Assembly (NCBI RefSeq): GCF_031127835.1
Contig: NZ_JARXHX010000019.1
Location: 25,919-89,918 of the forward strand
From: Pelagicoccus sp. SDUM812002
Lineage (GTDB): Bacteria > Verrucomicrobiota > Verrucomicrobiia > Opitutales > Opitutaceae
Length of the DNA stretch: 64,000 bases
Reading direction: 5' to 3'
The notes below the pieces were generated by a model. That model saw only the letters and a list, made by a program, of their open reading frames with translations. It made no database searches and had not been told where the DNA came from. Made by a program: the position numbers and the translations under genes. Of the stretch, positions 57,791-64,000 are shown one piece after another (position 1 is the stretch's first letter; each line of letters begins with the position of its first letter).

Positions 57791-58963
57791 ATGCAACTAA
57801 ACCGCAAGGTTCGCCCAGAAATCCTAGACTCAGTAGCCCTCCTCGTCATCGATGCTCAAGACGCCTTCATCGATACCATAAGCGACAAGGACGAATTCAA
57901 AAAACGAGCCGCATTCGCCATCGAAGCCGCACGTTGCCTGAAAATACACACCCTTTTCACCGAGCAGGTTCCCGAAAAGATGGGTCACACCAACAGCGAA
58001 CTCTACAAGCTCGCTCGCAACCCGCGCGTCTTCAGCAAGCAAACTTTTTCCGCGCTCGGAGCCGCCGGCATCGAACGCTTCCTCCGAGAAAAGGAAATCT
58101 ACAACCTCCTCATCGTCGGAATCGAAACGCCAATCTGCGTCTACCAGACCGGATTGCAAGCGACCGAGGAAGATATCGACCTCACTTTCCTGAGCGATTG
58201 CCTCGGAGCTCGTCGCCCCCAAGACGAAGCTCCCGTGCTCGACGCTCTCCGTTCCATGGGCTGCCAAGTCCTCCCTTCGGAAACCATATTCTATTCTCTC
58301 CTCTCCGATACGCAAAATCCATACTTCCGCGCCTTCACCCAGATCGTGAAAGCCTTCGGAGCAAAAGACTTCAGCCTTGAGTCCTACCTCAAAAACCGTC
58401 CTGCCGAAGTCGACGAAACGCCAGAACGTCCTCAGAAACCTCAACGAGACGAACGCCAGGAAAAGCCGGTTCGCGAGGATTCTGACCAACCGCGCTCCGA
58501 CACCCAACGTCGAGATCGCCAACCGGATAGGCGGGACGACAACCAGGATAGCGACTCAGAGGAACGCCGCGGTCGCAAGCGGGGACGTCGCCGCGGAAGG
58601 GGACGTGGACGCGATCGACAAGATAGCGATGCTAACAATTCCGGTGAACAAAGAAGCGACCAACGGCCCGACCAAGACAAGCAAGCTAGCCACAAGCCTC
58701 GGTCTGAAAATAAATCCGATCCCCGAAAGGATTCGAAATCGGACGCCCCCCACCCTTCTAAAGATAAGAAGACCGAGAACAACGCCAAGTCCGCTCCCGA
58801 GCAGCCTCCAACAAGCCCAGCTCCAGCCGTAGATAAGGTCCCACCGAAAAAAGCGGCCAAGAAGGCTGCCAAAAAAGCAGCGAAAAAGGCGGCCAAGAAA
58901 GTCGCTAAGAAAGCAGCGAAAAAGGTAGCCAAGAAGGCTGCCCCAAAGTCCGAATCCGAGTAG
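57791..58963 (+). CDS. Isochorismatase-like hydrolase fused to an RG-rich and Lys/Ala-repeat tail
   Basis: The N-terminal ~205 residues are an isochorismatase-like cysteine hydrolase. The triad is visible: aspartate in LLVIDAQDAF, lysine in VFSKQTFSAL and cysteine in GIETPICVYQT. Then follows an unrelated tail of about 190 residues. First is a highly charged segment with RD, RQ and RG repeats (GRKRGRRRGRGRGRDR), like the RNA-binding arm of RNase E. Last is a repeat of KKAAK/KKVAK resembling bacterial histone-H1-like proteins. I chose the ATG at 57791; one at 57725 would add 22 residues not seen in the family. The tail suggests nucleic-acid or ribosome association. Substrate is unknown. Confidence 0.85.
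   Translation: MQLNRKVRPEILDSVALLVIDAQDAFIDTISDKDEFKKRAAFAIEAARCLKIHTLFTEQVPEKMGHTNSELYKLARNPRVFSKQTFSALGAAGIERFLREKEIYNLLIVGIETPICVYQTGLQATEEDIDLTFLSDCLGARRPQDEAPVLDALRSMGCQVLPSETIFYSLLSDTQNPYFRAFTQIVKAFGAKDFSLESYLKNRPAEVDETPERPQKPQRDERQEKPVREDSDQPRSDTQRRDRQPDRRDDNQDSDSEERRGRKRGRRRGRGRGRDRQDSDANNSGEQRSDQRPDQDKQASHKPRSENKSDPRKDSKSDAPHPSKDKKTENNAKSAPEQPPTSPAPAVDKVPPKKAAKKAAKKAAKKAAKKVAKKAAKKVAKKAAPKSESE
58847..58948 (+). repeat. Tandem KKAA/KKVA-coding repeats in the fusion protein
   Basis: About eight consecutive 12-base units, each coding for Ala-Lys-Lys-Ala or Val variants, make the C-terminal histone-H1-like tail. Repeats of this kind can change in number between strains. Confidence 0.85.
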
Positions 58964-59035
58964 CCCTTACGATGGGTAAACTGGCGAAACGACTTCCATG
59001 TCGTTCGCCTCACAGGATCCAATCCACCAAGCTTT

Positions 59036-60070
59036 CTACACCGTCGCGTCCAGCTGCAAGCTGGGAGCGATGTCTAGCATTCCGTCCTGACGTACTCGTT
59101 TCTCGAATACGTGGCTAAAACCGATCATGCCGGCGTTATCTCCCGTGTGGCAGCGTCGGGCCAATAGGCTCTTCACGCGACGCTTCGTCCCCAAGGCTTC
59201 AAAGCGAGCACGCAACACTCCGTTGTTCGAGACACCGCCCGACAAGCCCATACTCTTGTAGCCACCGCCTTTCAAGGCTTTGTCGCTCTTGCGTATCAAA
59301 GCATCCACTACTGCTTCCTGATATGAGGCGCAAAGATTTCCGATGTCTGCCGCTGCAGCTTCAGGTCCCATCTTTTCAACCTGGTACCGCAAGCTCGTCT
59401 TCAAGCCGGAAAAGCTAAAATCGAGGTGTGGCTTGCCTACCAAACCTCGAGGAAACTGATACGCCTTCACGTCGCTCCCATCCGCGAGCTGCTCCAACTT
59501 CGGTCCGCCGGGGTAGCCGAGTGCCAGCAACTTCGCTCCTTTGTCCAAAGCTTCTCCCGCTGCGTCATCGATCGTCTGTCCGAGGATCGACAAGGACCGA
59601 TCCTTCTCAATGCGAGCAAGAATCGTATTTCCTCCGGAAACGATTAGCGACAAATGCGGCAAAAGCTCATCCACCAAAAGCGTATCAAATCTCTCAGGAC
59701 AGTCCTCATAAACCGGAAGAAAAGGCGAGTGAGCGTGAGCTCGGAGATGGTTGACTCCAAATACTGGCACCTTCCACGCTAGCGAGAGAGCGTTCGCAAC
59801 CGCCAGCCCCATCGCCAAACAAGCCGCAAGCCCCGGCCCGGTCGTCACTGCTATTTCAGTTATTCCCTCGAATCCGACATCCTTGCGCGCTGCTTCCAGC
59901 AACGGAGCAAAATTGTTAAGGTGTTCGCGACTCGCTAAGTCTGGAACCACGCCACCGTATTCGGCATGCAACGACACTTGGCTGCTGATCCACTCGCCAC
60001 GCAGTCCCACACCACGCTCGAAGAGAGCGAGGGCGGATTCGTCACAGGAACTTTCAATGGCCAATAACAT
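59036..60070 (-). CDS. tsaD: tRNA threonylcarbamoyladenosine transferase TsaD
   Basis: From ATG 60070 the 344-residue product begins LLAIESSCDESALALF, the universal start of the ASKHA-fold TsaD. The metal site is in VNHLRAHAHS and the flanking GGVVPDLASREH. Also present are LSLIVSGGNT, DDAAGEALDKGAKLLALGYPGGP and GDNAGMIGF. It installs the threonylcarbamoyl group on A37 of ANN-decoding tRNAs with TsaB/E and TsaC, none in the window. A longer frame back to 60112 is unlikely. Confidence 0.95.
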   Translation of the reverse strand: MLLAIESSCDESALALFERGVGLRGEWISSQVSLHAEYGGVVPDLASREHLNNFAPLLEAARKDVGFEGITEIAVTTGPGLAACLAMGLAVANALSLAWKVPVFGVNHLRAHAHSPFLPVYEDCPERFDTLLVDELLPHLSLIVSGGNTILARIEKDRSLSILGQTIDDAAGEALDKGAKLLALGYPGGPKLEQLADGSDVKAYQFPRGLVGKPHLDFSFSGLKTSLRYQVEKMGPEAAAADIGNLCASYQEAVVDALIRKSDKALKGGGYKSMGLSGGVSNNGVLRARFEALGTKRRVKSLLARRCHTGDNAGMIGFSHVFEKRVRQDGMLDIAPSLQLDATV

Positions 60071-60183
60071 ATCTACCCACTGCTTTACGACTCCCCTTCT
60101 CTCCCGCAACAATAATAGAGACCATCAAAGTGCGTGACTCTTGATGACACATCTGTCTCGTTCCCAAGCGTCAGTTTTCACAG

Positions 60184-61212
60184 ATGAGCGATTTGCCCGA
60201 ACAGCCTCCTGAAATCCTAACTGCCCTCGCCAACAAGGCGGGGCCGGACGGCATAATCGAACTCCCGGACTTCATCGAAACTGCCCTCTACCATCCTCAG
60301 TACGGCTACTACCGCAGAGAACAGCATCGCGTCGGGCGAAATCCCCAGTCTGATTTCTACACCTCAATCAGCCTCAAAGAGTCGTTCGCCGAAATAATAG
60401 TTGAGGCCAGCTGCTCGATGCTCAAACAAGCCGGCCTCGACCCCGCCGAAACCGACTGGGTCGAAGTTGGAGCCGAGCCGGGCGGCACTTTGCTCGACGA
60501 TAGCCAAAGCTCATTTAGGAGCGTTTCAACGATAGGAATCGGTCAGGAGATAGAAATCCCCCCACAAGCGATCGTATTTTCCAACGAGCTTTTCGATGCT
60601 CAAACTTTCCGACAGATTCGCTTCGACGGTAGCCAGTGGATCGAATTCGCCGTGCAACTTCAGGGTAAGACGTTCGTCTGGAAGCCGCGACCGACCATCA
60701 GTGATGAAGCTGCATTCTATACAGACGACCTCCCCAGCGACCTCCCGTCCGGTTATACGGTCGACCTCCCCACCGGCTCCTTGGCACTCGCCCGCAATCT
60801 TATAGAGAGAAACTGGTCGGGAGCCTTCATCGCGTTCGACTACGGAAAGACTTGGCACTCCATCGCTCAAGATACCCCTCAAGGTAGCGCTCGGGGCTAC
60901 TATCTACATAAGCAACGTCCGGATATCCTCGACGCCCCTGGATCCATGGACATAACGCACCACATTTGCTGGGATCACCTCGAAACGGCCCTCAAGGAGG
61001 CCGGATTCAGCAAGCCCTCCCTGCAGAGCCAGGAATCATTCATCGTTCATCGAGCACCTAACTATCTACAAAAAGCATTCGACCCTACCTTGCCCGCTTT
61101 CGCTCCTATCCGCCAAAAGCTCAAGGAGCTGATGCATCCCGCATTGATGGGACAGAAATTCCAAGCGCTCAGTGCAATTAGACTCCCTGATGCACAACCA
61201 ACCAGTACCTGA
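60184..61212 (+). CDS. MidA/NDUFAF7-like SAM-dependent methyltransferase
   Basis: The 342-residue product shows the family's start: IELPDFIETALYHPQYGYYRR, of which ALYHPQYGYY is diagnostic, then a DFYTSISLKESFAEI segment. The SAM motif reads EVGAEPGGTLL. IVFSNELFDAQTF matches the PxxxxxNEFFDALP motif of the family. A C-terminal DYGKTW also fits. MidA acts on an arginine of the complex I subunit NDUFS2 in mitochondria; in bacteria the target is not established. The gene starts a few bases after the tsaD start region, divergently. Confidence 0.8.
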   Translation: MSDLPEQPPEILTALANKAGPDGIIELPDFIETALYHPQYGYYRREQHRVGRNPQSDFYTSISLKESFAEIIVEASCSMLKQAGLDPAETDWVEVGAEPGGTLLDDSQSSFRSVSTIGIGQEIEIPPQAIVFSNELFDAQTFRQIRFDGSQWIEFAVQLQGKTFVWKPRPTISDEAAFYTDDLPSDLPSGYTVDLPTGSLALARNLIERNWSGAFIAFDYGKTWHSIAQDTPQGSARGYYLHKQRPDILDAPGSMDITHHICWDHLETALKEAGFSKPSLQSQESFIVHRAPNYLQKAFDPTLPAFAPIRQKLKELMHPALMGQKFQALSAIRLPDAQPTST

Positions 61213-61298
61213 CACCCAGAACCTAAATAATTCTATTTGGTTCTTGCCAAGGCACTGCACCAACCATTTCTTCCCCGTTTCTCAAACCAATTTCCGAC

Positions 61299-61529
61299 AT
61301 GGCAAGAATCTGCGCAATCACAGGCAAACGACCAACTACTGGCTCTATCATCCACCGCAAGGGCCAGGCTAAAAAGAGTGGCGGCATCGGCACGCACGTA
61401 ACCAAGACTACCAAGCGTAAGTTCCGTCCAAACGTGCAACGCATTCGGGTCCGTCTCGCTTCCGGTCAGGTTAAGCGTATGTGGGTAAGCGTGAAGGCGA
61501 TCAAGGCCGGACTCATCGAAAAGGCGTAA
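61299..61529 (+). CDS. rpmB: Ribosomal protein bL28
   Basis: The 76-residue basic protein starts ARICAITGKRPTTG and carries IHRKGQAKKSGG and RFRPNVQRIRVRLASGQVKRMWVSVKAIKAG, matching bL28. It has no zinc cysteines, as in the C-minus form (only one cysteine). It is followed by a strong terminator. Confidence 0.96.
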   Translation: MARICAITGKRPTTGSIIHRKGQAKKSGGIGTHVTKTTKRKFRPNVQRIRVRLASGQVKRMWVSVKAIKAGLIEKA

Positions 61530-61553
61530 GCTTCTTTCAATAAACACTTTCTG

Positions 61554-61587
61554 AAACCGCTCATCCGCTACCGGAGAGCGGTTTTTT
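61554..61587 (+). terminator. Rho-independent terminator of rpmB
   Basis: AAACCGCTC pairs with GAGCGGTTT, with an inner TCCG/CGGA extension, followed by six T residues, 25 bp after the stop. Confidence 0.9.
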
Positions 61588-61700
61588 CGTGCAAACCACA
61601 CAGTGTACAAGGCGTACCACCTCGCGCACATTGACAAAAAGGCCGACGCATATTTCTCGCGTCAGCCTTAACTATACGGTCTTCGGTCCGGTTGCTCGCC

Positions 61701-62420
61701 TTAAATCTGGAAATCCGACTGGCCAGAAAGCTCGTGCAGTCCACACTCGCGTTTGACCCCGCCGAAGCGCGTATCCGCTTCGGCCATTCCTGGCATTAAT
61801 TTTGATGTGCTATGCCAATCTCCCAATGAAACATAACCCTCGTCCCAAAGCGGATGGTACGGCAGGTCGTTGGCAGTCAAATACTGGTGCATCCCGCGAT
61901 TATCCCAATCTATGATCGGGTAAACTTTGGTCATCTTATTCTGGACCTGTACAGCAGGGCGCTCACTGCGAGTCGCGCCTTGGCTGCGACGCAAACCCGC
62001 CAGCCAAGCTTTGGCACCCAGTTCACGAACTGCCCGATCCATTGGCTCCACCTTATTGAGAAGGCTATATTTCTTGAGCCCTTCCTCGCCGTTTTCCCAG
62101 AGTTTTCCGTAGAGAGCCTCTTGCTCCGCCGCGGAAATCTTAGCCTGGTACTTCTTGATGTTCAGGTTTAGACGGTCCGTCAGCTCAGCCGCGAACCGGT
62201 AAGTTTCAGGAAAAAGATAACCAGTATCGATGAAAACGACTGGTATATCGGGTAATACCGATGTCACCAGATGAAGCATCACCGCCGAGTGGGTACCAAA
62301 GCTTGTCGTCATGATCAGCTCATCGCCAAACTGCTCGGCTGCCCAGCGTACACGCTGCTCTGCCGAAGCTCCTTCGAGGTCGATGTCTTTCAATTCCATG
62401 GTTTCAAATGCGGTACTCAT
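61701..62420 (-). CDS. cysH: Phosphoadenylyl-sulfate reductase CysH
   Basis: This 239-residue enzyme reduces PAPS to sulfite with thioredoxin. The PP-loop-like nucleotide site is [14 protein letters not shown], and the PAPS-binding [10 protein letters not shown] and the C-terminal redox cysteine motif KRECGLHE are present. The two CC pairs that hold the iron-sulfur cluster in APS reductases are absent, so PAPS rather than APS is the expected substrate. A tandem TTATGCA repeat lies just upstream. Confidence 0.95.
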   Translation of the reverse strand: MSTAFETMELKDIDLEGASAEQRVRWAAEQFGDELIMTTSFGTHSAVMLHLVTSVLPDIPVVFIDTGYLFPETYRFAAELTDRLNLNIKKYQAKISAAEQEALYGKLWENGEEGLKKYSLLNKVEPMDRAVRELGAKAWLAGLRRSQGATRSERPAVQVQNKMTKVYPIIDWDNRGMHQYLTANDLPYHPLWDEGYVSLGDWHSTSKLMPGMAEADTRFGGVKRECGLHELSGQSDFQI

Positions 62421-62447
62421 CGTCTTAACTTTAGTAAGTTGGTTATC

Positions 62448-62464
62448 TTATGCATGTTTATGCA
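62448..62464. promoter_or_regulatory. Tandem TTATGCA repeat upstream of cysH
   Basis: TTATGCA occurs twice, 10 bp apart (62448-62454 and 62458-62464), 28 bp before the cysH start. One helical turn of spacing suggests cooperative binding by a regulator. Confidence 0.5.
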
Positions 62465-62572
62465 AATCAAGCACGATTTCTCCAAACGCTTGATTGACGA
62501 AAAACCAAGAAAAACGCCTAGCCCGAACCTTGGGGACTTCATTCCCTAGTGCAATGCAGGGATAATATCCAC

Positions 62573-62692
62573 ATGGACGGAGAAAAATATGAGCGCTTTC
62601 CCCATCAAGACATGAATTTTACTGCCGATTTAAGCAGTCCATTCGATTACCCAAATCTAGAATGGACCAAACAAAATTCGCTCCCGGCCTAG
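62573..62692 (+). CDS. Possible 39-residue peptide upstream of the chemoreceptor
   Basis: An ATG at 62573 opens a frame coding for a hydrophilic peptide (MDGEKYERFPHQDMNF..., ending NSLPA) that stops 21 bp before the chemoreceptor ATG. An AGGG lies a short distance upstream. There is no known family. It may be a chance frame. Confidence 0.25.
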   Translation: MDGEKYERFPHQDMNFTADLSSPFDYPNLEWTKQNSLPA

Positions 62693-62713
62693 AAAAACAA
62701 ATCCCTCCCTTTT

Positions 62714-63901
62714 ATGCTTAAAAACATCTCTATCAGTGCCCGACTATTCATTCTGATCGGTACCCTATGCCTTTTCATAGTCGCCACTGGCGCCGTAAGC
62801 ATCATGGAATCCTGGAGGGTCGCAACCCTTGCTGAAAAGGTTCAGGCCGCAGAAAGCTTGGAGCAAGCTCAAGCCCAAATCGCCGAATTGACTTCGTCAG
62901 CGAGCAACTACTCCACAGTATCCTTTGCACTCCTTGTAGCAGGATTAGCATGCGGCGCATTCTTCGCCGTTACGGCGATCCGCGCCATCACGAAACCACT
63001 CAATGAAGTCGAGACTACCCTGCTTGCCATGTCTCAACAAACAGGCAGCGCAGCTGCGCAGGTGTCAGCATCTAGCCAAGGACTGGCCGACGGAACCAGC
63101 CGCCAAGCCGCCTCCATCCAACAAACCTCAGCAGCTCTTTCCGAATTATCAAACACCACTTCGCGAAATGCTGGCAACGCAGCCAAAGCTCGCAACATGG
63201 CCAATGAAACCCGAGCCGCCGCAGAAGACGGATCCGAAGGAATGCACGAGATGTTTGAAGCGATGAACGCAATCAAGTCTTCCAGCGACAACATCGCCAA
63301 CATCATAAAGGCTATCGACGAAATCGCTTTCCAGACGAACATTCTCGCCCTCAATGCTGCCGTAGAAGCAGCCCGTGCAGGTGAAGCAGGCGCTGGCTTC
63401 GCAGTCGTAGCCGACGAGGTACGAAACCTCGCCCAACGCTGCGCCGCTGCAGCCAAGGATACAGCCTCTCAAATAGAGGACTCGATCCAGCGCTCTGAGC
63501 GCGGCGTCGAGATTTCAAACCGGGTTGGCGAGAGCTTCGATAACATTCTCGGCAAGGCCCGCAACGTCAACGAGATCGTAAAGGAAATCTCCGCCGCCAG
63601 CCAGGAACAGACCAACAGTATTTCCCAAATCAACACAGCCGTCAACGAACTGGATCGCGATATCCAAGCCAACTCCGCCACTGCCGAAGAAACCGCAAGC
63701 ACCTCGGAGGAACTCTCCTCCCAAGCCGAAATGCTCCAGCAAACCGTGCTCGACCTGCAATGCATCCTCAGCGGACAAAGCCAGCATGCCTCCTTTGCTT
63801 CGAACACCCATCGCAGTAAAGGGCGCTCGACGCAAAGCTCCAGCTGGGACTCTTTCGACTTGTCCACAGACCGTTCTAAAGAAGAGGTTCTCTTTAACTA
63901 A
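62714..63901 (+). CDS. Methyl-accepting chemotaxis protein with minimal periplasmic domain
   Basis: The 395-residue receptor has two helices at about residues 10-31 and 69-91, with only about 35 residues between them, and no ligand-binding domain. The cytoplasmic part is a long coiled coil with the hairpin tip [38 protein letters not shown], of which [19 protein letters not shown] is nearly invariant and contacts CheA/CheW. There is no C-terminal CheR/B pentapeptide; the tail is Ser/Lys-rich. It may sense the membrane or work in arrays with other receptors. Confidence 0.92.
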   Translation: MLKNISISARLFILIGTLCLFIVATGAVSIMESWRVATLAEKVQAAESLEQAQAQIAELTSSASNYSTVSFALLVAGLACGAFFAVTAIRAITKPLNEVETTLLAMSQQTGSAAAQVSASSQGLADGTSRQAASIQQTSAALSELSNTTSRNAGNAAKARNMANETRAAAEDGSEGMHEMFEAMNAIKSSSDNIANIIKAIDEIAFQTNILALNAAVEAARAGEAGAGFAVVADEVRNLAQRCAAAAKDTASQIEDSIQRSERGVEISNRVGESFDNILGKARNVNEIVKEISAASQEQTNSISQINTAVNELDRDIQANSATAEETASTSEELSSQAEMLQQTVLDLQCILSGQSQHASFASNTHRSKGRSTQSSSWDSFDLSTDRSKEEVLFN

Positions 63902-64000
63902 TTTCGGGTCTTCCGGAAAATCTGTGGGTGAAAAATGATTATAGCCGGTTCCATAGTCCTACGCTGCGCGCAAGCCCAATGTCGGCATAAACTCGCTGCG
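63902..64000. other. Region after the chemoreceptor to the window edge
   Basis: No feature is seen in the last 99 bp. Confidence 0.4.

Noticed and set aside
58441..59022. Minus-strand frame of 193 codons opposite the fusion tail
   Set aside because: It is the antisense of the low-complexity Lys/Arg-rich coding sequence and gives a repetitive Ala/Phe/Arg/Ser composition with no domain.

Overview
The window looks like a chromosome segment of a marine-type Gram-negative bacterium of the phylum Verrucomicrobiota, most likely class Opitutia (Opitutales/Puniceicoccales, Pelagicoccus-like). This is inferred from gene content: two giant FG-GAP/UnbV proteins, a TonB-dependent receptor ending in NTFSF, a VPDTG-type exosortase sorting tail, a DUF4982-type GH2 beta-galactosidase, a regulator-propeller histidine kinase, Porin_5 and FadL outer-membrane proteins, and weak or absent Shine-Dalgarno sites. 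No rRNA, phage, insertion sequence or CRISPR array was seen. Most genes are chromosomal housekeeping or nutrient-uptake genes.

Layout. 1-7.1 kb: tail of a TonB receptor and its terminator, a lipoprotein, a 1200-residue FG-GAP/UnbV protein and a divergent GT-C-like membrane protein. 7.2-16.1 kb: a peptidase-S9-like protein without its catalytic serine, a GH2 beta-galactosidase, and a divergent two-component system. 16.1-22.1 kb: a decayed disulfide-oxidoreductase pseudogene, a ModF-type ABC ATPase, a WalJ-like hydrolase, pyruvate kinase and a GT-C membrane protein. 22.3-31.2 kb: glutamate dehydrogenase, the second FG-GAP/UnbV protein, a YyaL-type thioredoxin protein, a DUF6941-like protein, trpA and tRNA-His. 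31.6-38.1 kb: transporters (MFS, EamA, MATE), O-acetylhomoserine sulfhydrylase and a FadL porin. 38.3-48 kb: a PhnA-like zinc-ribbon gene coupled to a conserved gene, pdxH, M24 peptidase plus a zincless Fpg-like glycosylase, a VPDTG-tailed surface protein, Hsp33, and several lipoproteins or TPR proteins. 48.4-55.4 kb: a complete phosphate module on one strand (porin, pstS, pstC, pstA, pstB, phoU) with Pho-box-like repeats ahead of both the porin and pstS. 55.5-64 kb: a TPR protein, a promoter/leader-peptide/terminator arrangement, an isochorismatase with a nucleic-acid-binding-type tail, tsaD, a MidA-like methyltransferase, rpmB, cysH and a chemoreceptor.

How the genes work together. The clearest functional unit is the phosphate regulon: outer-membrane entry (porin), periplasmic capture (PstS), import (PstC/A/B) and signalling (PhoU). 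A second likely unit is the histidine kinase and response regulator divergent from the beta-galactosidase, which suggests sugar-responsive control. cysH and the sulfhydrylase metY both belong to sulfur assimilation but are far apart and separately regulated.

There is no obviously new defence or biosynthetic cluster. The most unusual items are the isochorismatase with an RG-rich and histone-H1-like tail, the possible attenuator near 56.5 kb, the catalytically dead S9 protein, the Fpg-like protein missing its zinc ligands, PstC with a ~230-residue periplasmic insertion, and a CGTATCC word that recurs more often than expected.
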